Below are positions 32,710-43,458 of a stretch of DNA of 43,458 nt, piece after piece. A model generated the notes under the pieces. The model did no database searches and was not told the DNA's origin. It saw nothing but the letters and a program-made list of their open reading frames with translations. The position numbers were made by a program, and so were the translations under genes. The DNA comes from Azolla pinnata (taxonomy: Eukaryota > Streptophyta > Polypodiopsida > Salviniales > Salviniaceae): NCBI GenBank assembly GCA_037176905.1, contig JBBBWG010031953.1, forward strand, positions 255 through 43,712, written 5' to 3'. Position 1 is the first letter of the stretch. Each line of letters opens with the position of its first letter.

Positions 32710-35033
32710 ATGGCGAATTTCCCTCTCCCATTCCTTCTCCTGCTAACCCTAATCCTGCTCTACTCGCCTCGCACCTCCTCCTCCGCCCTCGGCTTCAACT
32801 GGGGCCACCTCTCGCACCTGCCTCTCCCCCCCGCCCTCGTCGTCAAGCTCCTCAAGGCCAACAACATCACCAAGCTCAAGCTCTTCGACGCCGACCCCCG
32901 CGTCCTCGCCGCCATCGCCGGCTCCCCCCTGGAGGTCATGGTCGGCGTCCCCAACGACTACCTCCAGCCGTTTGCTGCGTCGTCCGTGGCCACTGACGCT
33001 TGGATCAAGGAGAACCTCACAGCTTACATGGGGAAAGGCGGGGTTAACTTCAAGTAAGCAAAACCGGAAACTCTTACCGTGTCAAATATGCAGTGTGCTC
33101 TATGTATCCATTTATCTGAGTAGATTGCCGTCTGTGTGTATCCATTGTCTGAGTAGATTGCTGTCTGTCTGTATCCATTTGTCTGAGTAGATTGCGGACT
33201 GTATGTATCCATTTTGGTCTGAGTAGATTGATGTCTGTATGTATACATTGTCTAAGTCGTTTGCTGTTTGTATGTATGCATTGTCTGAGTAGATTGCTGT
33301 CTCTATGTATCCATTTTGGTCTGAGTAGATTGCTGTCTCTATGTATCCATTTTGGTCTGAGTAGATTGATGTCTGTATGTGATCATTGTCTAAGTAGTTT
33401 GCTGTTTGTATGTATGCATTGTCTGAGTAGATTGTTGTCGTATCCATTTTGGTCTGAGTAGATTGATGTCTGTATGTATCCATTTTGGTCTGAGTAGATT
33501 GATGTCTGTATGTATCCATTGTCTAAGTATTTTGCTGTTTGTATGTATGCATTGTCTGAGTAGATTGCTGTTCATTGCCTGAGAAAATTGCTGTCTGTAT
33601 GTATCCATTGTCTACTCAGATTGCTGTCTGTATGCATTCATTGTTTGAGTAGATTGCTTGTATATGCACATGAAAGAGTGATGTAATTCATCCTGGATCC
33701 ATGGACATTCTGATCACCACAACCTTCTTGATGTGGTGCTCAACAAAAACTTCTGCAAGTTGAATCCATATATGCAATGCATACTTCACATACCTTATGA
33801 ACATTGTTCAGAAAGATGAATCTGGAAATCGACACCTGCGAAAGGTTTCTGAAGCTTCTTGTATCGCTTGCTCGCAGGTACATTGCGCTCGGAAACGAAC
33901 CATTCCTGACCAATTACGGAGATCGGTATGCGAAATACACCTATCAAGCTCTCTACAACATGCATCAATCTCTTGTAAAAGTGGGCTTGCAGAATGCAGT
34001 AAAGATCACGGTGCCATGCAATGCGGATGTGATATGGAGTACGGCTCCCTCGAAATCCGAATTCCGGCCCGACATGCTCGGCACAATGAAGCAGATCGTC
34101 TCGTTTCTGGATCGAATCGGCTCTCCGTTCGTCGTGAACATCTATCCATTCCTAGATCTGATGCAGCAGAACGATTTCCCCGAGGACTATGCGTTCTTCG
34201 ACGGATCCAGCCATCCGGTATCCGACGGCTCGATCACGTACACGAACGCGTTCGACGCGAGCGTCGATATGGCGATCGTGGCCCTCTCCAGCATCGGGTT
34301 TCCGAGCATGGAGGTCATAATCGGGGAGATCGGCTGGCCTTCGGACGGTGGCATTCACGCCAATGTCTCGAATGCGAGGAGGTTCAATCAGGGCCTGATC
34401 GATCACCTGGTCAGTAGGAAAGGCACGCCGTTGCGGCCGGGTACGATCGTCAGTGTGTACCTGTTCAGCTTGTTGGATGAGAATCAGAAGAGCGTGCTCC
34501 CAGGGAACTTCGAACGACATTGGGGAGTGTTCACATTCGACGGCCAAGGTAAGTATACATTGGACTTGACCGGTCAAGGTCAAGGTCAAGGACAAGGTCA
34601 AGGACAAAGTCAAGGGCTGAGGACTAACTTAGTGAATGCCGAAGGAGTGTCTTATTTGCCAGTGCGATGGTGTGTGGCTGACCCGAAGGCAAATGCATCG
34701 CATCTCTTACTGAACGCTCAGTTCGCGTGCTCCTCTGCCGATTGCACTGCCCTTGCATCTGGTGGCTCTTGTAGCTCGGTCGGTGCCCCGGCTAATGCTT
34801 CCTATGCTTTCAATAGCTACTATCAGCTCAACAATCAAGATGCTAGCAGTTGCTCCTTTGACGGCCTCGGCATCGTCACGTTCGTCGATCCGTCGGTTGG
34901 AGACTGTAGATTTCTGGTGGGCGTTTCTTCCGCCTCGCGTAAGGCTTGTTCTTTGTCTTGTCTTTTTGTTTTACTTAACTCCTTTAACATTGCCCACATT
35001 CTCCTCATTCTTGATTTCTTCATATCTCATTAA
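32710..35033 (+). CDS. GH17 glucan endo-1,3-beta-glucosidase with X8 (CBM43) domain, 499 aa, two exons
   Basis: The enzyme should hydrolyse beta-1,3-glucan (callose) in the wall or at plasmodesmata. Exons are 32710-33053 and 33878-35033; the splice joins VNF-K-YIALGNEPF at the position used by the plant GLUC 5/6-type family. A signal peptide covers residues 1-25 (MANFPLPFLLLLTLILL...). The GH17 barrel starts GFNWGHLSHLPLPP; the probable acid/base is E122 in ALGNEP and the nucleophile E265 in IIGEIGWPSDGG. ERHWGVFTFDG closes the barrel near residue 330. A Gly-Gln repeat linker follows (about 342-360). The X8 domain (about 378-463) starts RWCVADP and has six cysteines. The C-terminus, after GVSSASRKA, is a hydrophobic tail of about 27 residues, consistent with a GPI-anchor signal. 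Closest relatives in memory are Arabidopsis At4g31140/At5g58090 products. Family is certain; GPI anchoring is likely. Confidence 0.95.
33110..33660. repeat. Minisatellite filling the glucanase intron, ~33-36 bp units, about 17 copies
   Basis: Unit type A reads GTCTGAGTAGATTGCTGTCT followed by a GTATGTATCCATT word. Type B (GTCTAAGTAGTTTGCTGTTT, then GTATGTATGCATT) occurs at about 33250, 33388 and 33521, roughly every fourth unit, giving a higher-order period of about 135 bp. The array fills about two-thirds of the 824-bp intron. Open frames on both strands here are repeat translations. Confidence 0.95.
34566..34610 (+). repeat. GGTCAA/GGACAA hexanucleotide repeat in the glucanase coding sequence
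   Basis: About seven GGTCAA-type hexamers encode (Gly-Gln)n between the catalytic barrel and the X8 domain. The array keeps the frame, so copy changes alter only linker length. Confidence 0.9.
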
Positions 35034-35935
35034 CTGATATACTCCCTCGTATAGCAAGCATTCACCAATTGGGTGTGATGCCCTCAACTTACTGTTAAAA
35101 GGATTGATACGGAGCGTTAAAAGCATGCTCACAATTGGGTGTTTAATGCAATCCCCTCATATCCCATGGACTATTAACACATTGGATGTTGTACAACTAT
35201 GCTGTACAACTGAATTATCTTGTATGAATGATTAAAGCACAAGAGTAAAAAAAGCAGGTTAGATTGTTCGTGAATGATTTACATATAATTATGGTAAGGA
35301 TGCTTGATCCTTCTTACTCGCACCTAAATTGGATGCTAAACCAGCAAACTAGATGCTACCATGATCGCAATCAACACGTTGAGGCACTCCATGATCCCTG
35401 TTTGTAGATACTCTCTAGCTAGTAGTAGCACTTTGCAGTGTCAGATTCATACCATTGACAAACTCATACACTACCAGGATTCTAGACAAAACCGACTTAG
35501 ATTATCGACAATCCGGGGCTTTACCTCAAATCCGAATTCATGCTCTTTGGTGGGGTTTACCATGGCATGACTTCTAAACCATTGATGATTGAGTCGTTAT
35601 CACAACCTCGATGCCCAAGCGTACGTACCATCACGCCATGGCGACAAATCGCAAGCCATTCCGATGAGAAGAAACGAAGACTTAAACTTGATCCCGATCA
35701 ATCGAGGCTTTGGTTGTTAACATGGCACATCTCACGACACCATCAACAAATTGAGACACCATCAACCAATCGAGACACCATCACGATCCACACAAACCCT
35801 AGATACAAACTACATTGACATTGCTCTGCAAATCGTGGGTTGTTATTAATTGGAACGTATATATATCTGGATTTGGTCCTATCCTAGATTGCGTTAATCG
35901 CTCCATATACCCATCATTATACCTGAACACTTATT
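35034..35935. other. Spacer between the glucanase and SEC23 genes
   Basis: The first few hundred bases should hold the glucanase 3' UTR. Two ACAATTGGGTGT-like words occur near 35070 and 35131, and ATTGAGACACCATC/ATCGAGACACCATC words near 35750. No gene recognised. Confidence 0.5.
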
Positions 35936-35939
35936 GGGT

Positions 35940-35976
35940 TTTGTTTAAGGTTTAAGTTTAGGGTTCAGATTTAGGG

Positions 35977-36012
<36 letters not shown>

Positions 36013-36222
36013 TTCCGGTTCAGATTTAGGGTTGTTGAGGGAGAAGTTTAGGGTTCAGATTTAGGGTTTGAGAAAAAGAAAGAAAGAGAGAAGTTTACGG
36101 TTCAGATTTAGGGTTTGTGTGTGAGGGAGAGAAGTTTAGGGTTCAGACTTAGGGTTTGTTTGTGAGGAAGAGAAGTTTAGGGTTCAGATGTAGGGTTTGT
36201 TGTGTGAGAGAGAAGTTTAGGG

Positions 36223-36261
<39 letters not shown>

Positions 36262-36470
36262 TAGGGTAAAGATGTAGGGTTTGTTTGTGAGGGAGAGAAG
36301 TTTAGGGTTCAGATGTAGGGTTTGTTTGTGTGAGAGAGGTGTTTAGGGTTCAGATTTAGGGTTTGAGAGAGTGAGAGAGGTTTAGGGTTCAGATTTAGGG
36401 CTTGAGAGAGAGAGAGAGAGAGAGAGGTGTTTAGGGTTCAGATTTAGGGTTTGAGAGAGAGAGCGAGCGA
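35940..36470 (+). repeat. Telomere-like minisatellite upstream of SEC23
   Basis: About ten to eleven units of 40-55 bp combine AGTTTAGGGTTCAGATTTAGG, GTTTG and a (GA)n run. Each unit has two TTTAGGG or near-TTTAGGG words. The array runs to within about 20 bp of the SEC23 start codon, so it must include much of its leader. GAGC repeats (36463-36482) close it. Confidence 0.9.
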
Positions 36471-36488
36471 GCGAGCGAGCGAACTGAA

Positions 36489-39400
36489 ATGGCAGAATTC
36501 GCAGAGATGGAGGACAGAGATGGGGTTCGAATGAGTTGGAATGTATGGCCAGGAAGCCAATCAGAAGCAAACGATCTTTGTGTGGTTCCGCTTGCAATCT
36601 CATATGCGCCTCTCCATAGATCTTCAGAGAAGAAGACCAATCTCGATCTCCGCGCTATCCCCGTTTTGCCTTATTCTCCTGTCAGATGCAGATATTGCAG
36701 AGCTTTCCTGAACCCATTCTGCAATCTCGATTCCGTATCCAACCTATGGACCTGCCCTTTCTGCTTCCAAAGGAACCATTTCCCCGAGAGTTACTCCTCC
36801 GTTATCGCTTCGGGAAGTTTTCCTTACGAGTTGTCTCCAGATTGCACAACTGTCGAGTATGCTATGGGATCTTCTCTGGGAGAAAAGCATCACGGATCAC
36901 AGTCTTCGTCCTCCTCTCCTATCTTCTTGTTTCTTGTGGATACCTGTGTCGTCGAAGAAGAATTAGGGTTTCTGAAAAGCTCTCTAAGACAAGCTGTGCA
37001 TATGATGCCACCATCGTCTCTGGTTGGGCTCATCACATTCGGCTCAATGGTGCATATCCATGAGTTGGGCTTCACCGAGATTCTCAAAGCTTATGTTTTT
37101 AAAGCCAGTGGAGATGGAGCAATAAGCAAAGAAAAGATAGTCGAGTCTCTCGGCCTTGTGGATGGTTCATATACATCTTTGAAAAAGCACATGGGTGTAG
37201 TTGCAGGGGTCCACGATGGTCTTTCAGCGAAGGAAATCAGCAGATTTCTCGTTCCTGCTTCAGAATGTGACCTTTCCTTCAATTCTGTAAGTTTTTACTC
37301 AGTAAAATGAAATATATTCTTGATCAATTTGGTGGATGAGTTTTTTGCCCTAAAAACTATATATTTTCAAAATGAAATGATTTGCACATTGAAAAATGTT
37401 CTGGGCATGACGTCTTTACCTAATGAAGTTTGTTGTGTGAAACATCTATGATATAGGTAGACGTAAAAGTCCTTGTTTAAATCGGCGTAAATCTCACATG
37501 TATATATGTATTTTATGTAAAATCTGTAATCTAAGTACTTTAAATAATGAAATAGGAGTCTTTTAAAATGCGTAACCTATATATTGTATTTCGAGTATTT
37601 TATAACAGTGGTGTGATGTGTTCATTGTGTTTGCTTAAAACAATTGGATATTGTTTTTTATGCTATGAACAATTGTGTCACTTTTCCTCAACAATCTCGC
37701 AGGACTATGATGCGAGGGCCTTGGTTATGTGTGTTATCTTTTCCTGCTTGCTTTCATTTGCGGTGTTTGTTTTGTCCATCTATTTAATGTATAGTCTTGT
37801 ATCAAATCTCTGTTTTTGTGAAGATATTGGATGAGTTGCAAGGAGATCCATGGACAGTGAAGGCAGATCAAAGACCTGCTCGCTGTACAGGTCGGGCACT
37901 CTCTGTTGCAGCCAATTTGTTGAGTGCTTGTGTACCTGGTGTCGCTGGAAGGATCCTTTCTTTTGTTGGGGGCCCTTGTACTGAGGGCCTTGGTATGGTA
38001 TGTATCACTAACTTATATTCTCAAATCGATGGGATAGAGGCTCTAGAAGAATGGGTTTGGTATCCATGTCAGTGCACTTTGATGGTTTTTTCGGTTAATG
38101 GATGTGGCATTGATGTCATTGTCCCTTTTGATGGATAGAGACACTAGGAGAATAGGTATTCTATCCGTGTGATTGCATCTCAATCTGTAGTAGGTGAGTG
38201 TGTGTATGGCATTGATGTCATCATCACGTCAATGAATAAATTTATAGTAAAAGTGTATGTAACATTGATGTTGTCGTCATTTCAACAGATAGACACGAGG
38301 TGAGTGTAGAAAATTGATGTCATCTGTCACGCTGATGGATGGGACTCCATGAGAGTGTATAATCCTGATCTTATTTCATTTCAATGAATACCCACTGTAG
38401 ATGAGTGGGTATGGTACTCACGTCAGTTTCATTTCAAGGATAGAGACTCTAGGATAGTAGGTACAGTATTTATTTCATTGCGCGTCAATTGATGGAGAGT
38501 GCTGATGAGAGGATATTGCTCTCATATCATTGCAATTTCAATGGGTAGAAACTCTAGGATGTCCTTGTCACTTTAGTAGGTAGAAACTGCGGAAAAATGC
38601 TTATGTTTTAAGTTGTCAATTAAAGGGATAGAGAACCTGGACGTTCATATACTATTCTTCTTTATCCCTCCAATGGATAAAGACTACTGGGAGGATATTC
38701 ATGGGCGTGATGTTTTTATTACATCAATATATAGTGACTGTTGGGAAACTGCATATTGCATGAGATCATCATGGCTTGAATTGGGAGTATTTGGTGTAGC
38801 TGGTATATGTATGGTCTTCTAGGTTACTGTGGGATAGAGGCTGTGTCTGTAACCAACTTACGAGGCATGCATCTGAGACTTGCAAGGACTCAGGGAGTGT
38901 GAGGCCTTCTATTAATTAATTCCTGATTCAAATTGGTTGAAGAGTTACCAGTTTCTTGTAAAACCAAGGGACATTGATGTTCATTTTTCTTTGGATAAAG
39001 ATGGATGCAATAACCAAAATATACTGTAGCACTGGATCAGCGCATAATACTTTTGTTCCTTCTATTCAGGTAGTTGGGAAAGACCTTTCAGATCCGATGC
39101 GCTCACACATGGACTTGGCAAAAAATATTGCACCTCATTATGAAGATGCTGTCAACTATTATGAGAAACTTTCCAAGCAGCTCGTAAATCAAGGACATGT
39201 TTTTGATTTGTTTGCTTGTTCCTTAGACCAGGTAAGTGTACATATCCTATTTTTCGAATCTGCATCTGGCTAAATCTTCAATAGCATATAGAAGCATCAT
39301 CCATTCATTGATAACCTCATCATAGAAATACAAAATCTGTCGAAGCATGTAGTGTATTATATATCATGAAAACTAACCTCCCAAAAGAGCCGGATTTTGA

Positions 39401-42400
39401 TTTAGATTTTCCACGTTAATATAATGTGATTATACTTCTGCATAAAAATAGATACAAAATTTATCAGGCATGTGGAAAAGTGATTTGTATGCAAGCTAAT
39501 CATATCAAAGAACTGTACTTGGAGGTATTCTTTTCTATGTTGATATGGTAAGGTCATACATGTATCATGAATATGGATGCAAATTCTGCCTAGGATCTAG
39601 AGTAGTAACTTTCAGTGCATGCTAACCTTATCAAAGAGATGTACCTTGAACCACTTCTTATAATGAAATGAGGAGAGTATGTATGTATTTGAAACATTAT
39701 TGTGATGGAAATTCGGTTAATAACATTTAGGCTCATCTCAGCTCAGCATTGGGTGTTAATGGAATAATAAAATATTTATTTAGCTTAATCGTGTGGATGA
39801 AGGTTGGAGTGGCAGAAATGAAGGGAACTGTAGAGAAGACTGGTGGACTAGTTGTATTGGCCGAGAGCTTTGGTCATCCAGTTTTTAAGGATTCCTTCAA
39901 GCGCATCTTTGAATCTGGTGATTCAGGACTGAACCTATCTTTCAAGTATGCATTTTCAATTCTTTGTGGAATGAGTGTCCCCACAGGTCCTTGTGGTTGT
40001 CATTGATATGGAATGAGGGTCTTTGACATTGATATGCTGACAAACTTTGCGTTTCATTTCATTTTAGTGGCATTTTTGAGGTGAACTGTTCAAGAAATCT
40101 GAGGGTTCAGGGCATTATTGGACCATGTGCTTCATTGCATAAGGTGTGCTAAATATTTAAGTCATGGATTAATCTAAATCTTCTTTGATTCACCAAAATT
40201 TGTAGGTAAAATACTTTTCACTTGTTATTTGAAAACAGAAGGGGCAGCGTGTCTCTGATACTATTATAGGACAAGGTAACACAACTGCATGGAAGATAAA
40301 TGGGATAACCAAAGAAACAAATTTATCACTTTTCTTTGAAGTCGTCCCAAAAGAAGCATCTGAGTTGACATCCCAGGACCCACAACAATTGTTCATTCAA
40401 TTTTTGACTTAGTAAGAATTCAAGAGTATAGTTCAAATCTATGCATTTAGTTATCTCAATAATAGAGTTCTAAAATTTCCGTTGACTTTTATATGCCATT
40501 CTAGCTATCAGGACAGTGATGGGAAGATAAGACAGCGTGCCACAACTATAACTAGACAGTGGGTTGTTGGGCCTCAGTGTGTCAAGGTATTACTCTTAGG
40601 GTGAAATCCTGGACGACTCGTTTTCATGATGGGTTATGAATAAAAACAGCATTTACTCACTTGATTTCATGTTGGGGTGTAAGTAGATGCATATAATAAG
40701 GGAAGAGGAAAGATGATTGTTTTCCCCTTAATTCTGCAGGAACTTGTTACAGGATTTGACCAAGAAACCTCTGCAGTAATGCTAGCACGGATGGTTTCTT
40801 TAAGGATGGAAACAGAGGTAAAAGCAATGTATGGGTTCTTAGCATGGGCTTTTGGCTAGATTGTAAAGGTCACGACCATATGAAATCATATCATTAAGGA
40901 AAATATACATCAAATTCTACATTTACCAGAATATCCTGTGAGCTACATAATTAACCAGAATCAGTTTATATAGTAATTTTGTTCCAGAAAGGTTATCCTG
41001 ATCATGTTTGAAAAATTCAGAATATTTTTGTGATTTAATCTTCAATCAAATTAGCGGGAGGATTCAGAGAGCTTAAAAAGTATCAGAGATTGTTCGGATG
41101 TTGAGCTTGTCTCTGAATTGCACATGTCTATAAATTACTGAAGAAATTCGTGGAAGGGTTTAAACTAAACATTAGCAGGACAGTCCTTGCTTATAAACTG
41201 ATGCAGGCAGAGTTTGATGCAACGAGATGGCTGGATAAGGTGTTGATTAGTATATCATCACGGTTTGGTGATTATCGGAAGAACGATCCATCATCCTTCA
41301 GTCTATCAAGTGGACTGTCGATCTTCCCGCAATTCATTTTTAACCTCCGGAGGTCGCAATTCACTCAGGTTTGGGCTATTGATTTCTTTGAATTCACTTT
41401 AACAGCGTAGTTTATCCAGCGCAACTTATCCCTTCATTTTATCTTTGACTATGTAGGTTTTCAATAATAGTCCAGATGAGACAGCTTATTTTCGCATGCT
41501 GCTGAATAGAGAGGCAATAACTAATGCGGTTGTAATGATACAACCGTCACTCATATCATACTCTTTAAGCTCAACACCTACTCCTGTGATGCTCGATGTA
41601 TCTTCCATTGTTGCCGACCGAATCCTCCTCCTTGATGCATACTTTACTGTTATCATCTTCCATGGATTAAGTGTTGCACAGTGGCGTAAAGAGGGGTATC
41701 AAAACTTGTCAGAACATAAGGTGGGTGCTTTTGTGTTCAAACATGGCTGTATGTTAGCCTAAATTACATTTGAACACATACATAACATAATTTTTTGTGT
41801 CCATGACGAGGCCAAAATTGACCCATGGGATTACTTTTTAAGAACTCTCCACATGGGAAATAATGTGAGGACATGCACACAGATAGGCTCAAGCTTCTTG
41901 GTGGAGATTAGGGAGAGTGCACACATGAGATCTCTGTTTGTCCCTCTTTTGGTGTAGTACTATTTGTACTCTGTTTCTAGTTGTGTCTTTTTCCGGTTTA
42001 CTTTGGAATCTAAAAACTAAAGAGGAATGTGTGTATTGCAGGTATTTGCAGACCTACTTCGGGAACCTGTTGATGATGCTAACGCAATAATCAAAGAGCG
42101 TTTCCCTGTTCCTCGCCTGGTAGTTTGTGATCAACATACTTCACAGGTATAACCACAAAACATACATACATACGTACGTATGTACATACACACATACGCA
42201 AATGTGTTTGTGAAACAAAATGGAATATCGCACTTTCCTTCTACGATGAAACAAGTAAAGTTTCTCTTTGGGAGTTAGACGATACAACTTGGTACTAATA
42301 CCTTGTTTATTTGCTTAAAGGCACGATTTCTGCTTGCCAAACTGAACCCATCGGTTACTCACAAATCCTCCGAGTATGGTGTTGGCTGTGGCCGTGATGT

Positions 42401-42470
42401 GATCTTCACAGATGATGTGAGTTTTGAAGTGTTCATGGAGTCCCTAAGCAAGCTGGCGGTCCAATCTTGA
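36489..42470 (+). CDS. SEC23: SEC23, COPII inner-coat GTPase-activating subunit, 788 aa, 12 exons
   Basis: SEC23 pairs with SEC24 in the COPII inner coat at ER exit sites and stimulates GTP hydrolysis by SAR1. Exons: 36489-37286, 37824-37997, 39070-39231, 39803-39945, 40068-40143, 40239-40411, 40505-40586, 40740-40817, 41207-41368, 41457-41720, 42042-42146, 42321-42470; all junctions are GT-AG, phases fit and the total is 2,367 nt. Visible parts are the N-terminal MSWNVWPGS, a zinc finger with Cys 67, 70, 89 and 92 (C-x2-C-x18-C-x2-C), the trunk ([10 protein letters not shown] onward, [23 protein letters not shown]), [13 protein letters not shown], the [20 protein letters not shown] helical block, [17 protein letters not shown], and the gelsolin-like end ([27 protein letters not shown], then [10 protein letters not shown]). 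Length is slightly above the usual 765-780. Plants have several SEC23 paralogues; which one this is cannot be told from here. Confidence 0.96.
38015..38640. repeat. Degenerate tandem repeats in SEC23 intron 2
   Basis: Words such as GATAGAGACTCTAGGAGAAT, GGCATTGATGTCATTGTC and (T/C)ATTTCAATG recur about eight to ten times at irregular spacing (roughly 55-80 bp), for example near 38033, 38134, 38287, 38449, 38539 and 38575. This is an old, decayed minisatellite. Confidence 0.6.
42159..42200. repeat. CATA repeat with an 18-bp perfect palindrome in SEC23 intron 11
   Basis: TACATACGTACGTATGTA at 42167-42184 is its own reverse complement, embedded in (CATA)n. It sits just after the donor site at 42147. 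Confidence 0.85.
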
Positions 42471-43235
42471 AGATTCATATGGTCAACAAACATATGTTTT
42501 CTCATTCCAAGGCATGCAGTTACATGTGATCCCTGGTAAGTGGGGTTTGTATAGGAAAAAGGGAAATTTGCCTCGACAGCTTCTTGTATCTGTAACTTAT
42601 TCATTAAAAGGTTATGAATCTGTGACAGCTTATTGTCATCTTCTATACTGCAAAGGTCTTTGTTTTGTGATCTTGATTGATGGCTAGGTTTGCTTTGGGG
42701 TGTTGGGACTTCTGCTGACCTCCGCATATGCTCCAACCAAAAGCACTTTGTAAGCAATAATATATCAAAAGCATGTTGGTTTCCCTTCTAATCAAGACTG
42801 AAGCGATGCAAACTACATACAGATGAAGATAAAGAAAATGCTGTGTGAAGAAGGCATTTATGTATCAGGTTCCCCAAATCTGGGGTGAGAGCAGTTGGAA
42901 ATGCCTCAAAAAAAGCAAAAGTTTGATCCAGTGAAGAGTGGATCGATGTATTTGAACCTAAGCCAAATCCGAAACCGTGCTCATACTAAATATTCAAGAT
43001 CCAGGGAAGACTCTGGATCTTATTCTAGAGCTGAGGGCATCGCGTCTAAATATAGGTGTGGTCTAAAGCTTGTTTGGAGAAAATGCAGCAGAAGAAACCC
43101 AGCTTGTGAATGTATTGTATGGGTTATTTAATCTGGCTTTAAGTGTTGGAAAAGAACAGAGACATGTATGAACTGGGTATTTTGGCAGAGGGATATGTAT
43201 GCCGAGAGGTATACGCTGCAAAAATCTTTGGGTAT
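42471..43235 (+). other. SEC23 3' UTR and downstream spacer
   Basis: The sequence after the stop should include the SEC23 3' UTR. A 78-codon frame at 42895-43131 has no recognisable domain or splice context. No other gene seen. Confidence 0.5.
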
Positions 43236-43239
43236 TGAA

Positions 43240-43458
43240 GCGTTTTGCGGGGAGAAGGTTAGGGTTTAGGGTTTTTGAACAATGGAGAGGTTTAAGGTTT
43301 AGGGTTTGAGGCTTTTGAGCATGGAGAGAGGTTTAGGTTTAGGGGTTTTGAGCATGGAGAGAGGTTACGGGCTAGGGTTTGAGGGTTTAGGGTTTTTGAA
43401 CAATGGAGAGGTTTAAGGTTTAGGGTTTGAGGCTTTTGAGCATGGAGAGAGGTTTAGG
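43240..43458 (+). repeat. Telomere-like tandem repeat at the right edge, 121-bp period, truncated by the window
   Basis: GGTTTTTGAACAATGGAGAGG occurs at about 43270 and 43391, a period of 121 bp. Subunits combine GTTTAGGGTTT words with GAGCATGGAGAGAGG. The array continues past the window end. Confidence 0.9.

Noticed and set aside
33110-33660. Regularly spaced repeats that look like a CRISPR array
   Set aside because: Units are contiguous with no unique spacers and sit in a plant intron; it is a minisatellite.
35940-36470. Chromosome end or true interstitial telomere
   Set aside because: The TTTAGGG words are spaced within 40-55 bp units with GA runs and a gene starts directly after; it is not an uninterrupted telomere run.
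42895-43131. 78-codon plus-strand frame after SEC23
   Set aside because: No motif, no splice context and a position in the expected 3' UTR or spacer.

Overview
This window is plant nuclear DNA, most likely from a fern or a related seed-free vascular plant. It holds five host genes, all apparently intact in their cores, and an unusual amount of tandem-repeat DNA around them. The plant assignment is firm: spliced genes, TTTAGGG-type telomere-like motifs, a PLS-class PPR protein, a GH17-X8 glucanase and plant-type PI4K-alpha and SEC23. The fern-like assignment is an inference from the wording of the PPR repeats and is not settled. Introns of about 70-1,100 bp and five genes in 43 kb suggest a compact genome or a gene-rich island.

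Layout. (1) 336-4289, minus: a single-exon PLS-class PPR gene whose 3' end and stop codon lie inside a roughly 200-bp tandem duplication. (2) 5983-18194, minus: PI4K-alpha, which I could follow through about 26 coding exons to a protein of about 2,036 residues. (3) 19.0-20.4 kb: repeat-dense upstream flank with a CTT/GAA tract and a GATC-saturated 41-bp repeat field. (4) 20.4-23.0 kb: spacer with a SINE-like element and one copy of a dispersed ~240-bp repeat. (5) About 23031-25872, minus: an MBR-type RING-H2 E3 ligase, with a probable leader reaching about 27775. (6) 27.1-29.5 kb: GA-rich repeats, a ~130-bp tandem array broken by a 100-N gap, a CATGCA/TGACG field and tetranucleotide repeats. 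(7) 29.5-32.5 kb: AT-rich spacer with a textbook five-unit heat-shock element and three tandem copies of the ~240-bp repeat. (8) 32710-35033, plus: a two-exon secreted, probably GPI-anchored GH17-X8 beta-1,3-glucanase. (9) 36489-42470, plus: a 12-exon SEC23 gene with telomere-like minisatellites on both sides.

The genes are ordinary neighbours, not an operon. PI4K-alpha (plasma-membrane PI4P), SEC23 (COPII coat) and the glucanase (cell-wall callose) all relate to the cell surface and secretory route, but nothing in the sequence links their expression. I did not find a new enzymatic system. The most notable signals are the repeat expansions at nearly every gene boundary, the duplicated PPR terminus, the repeat array upstream of the RING gene with a conserved four-codon mini-ORF, the RY/TGACG field, the isolated heat-shock element, and two GC-AG introns in PI4K-alpha. 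Exon borders were read by eye from splice signals and protein similarity recalled from memory; treat them as accurate to a few bases.
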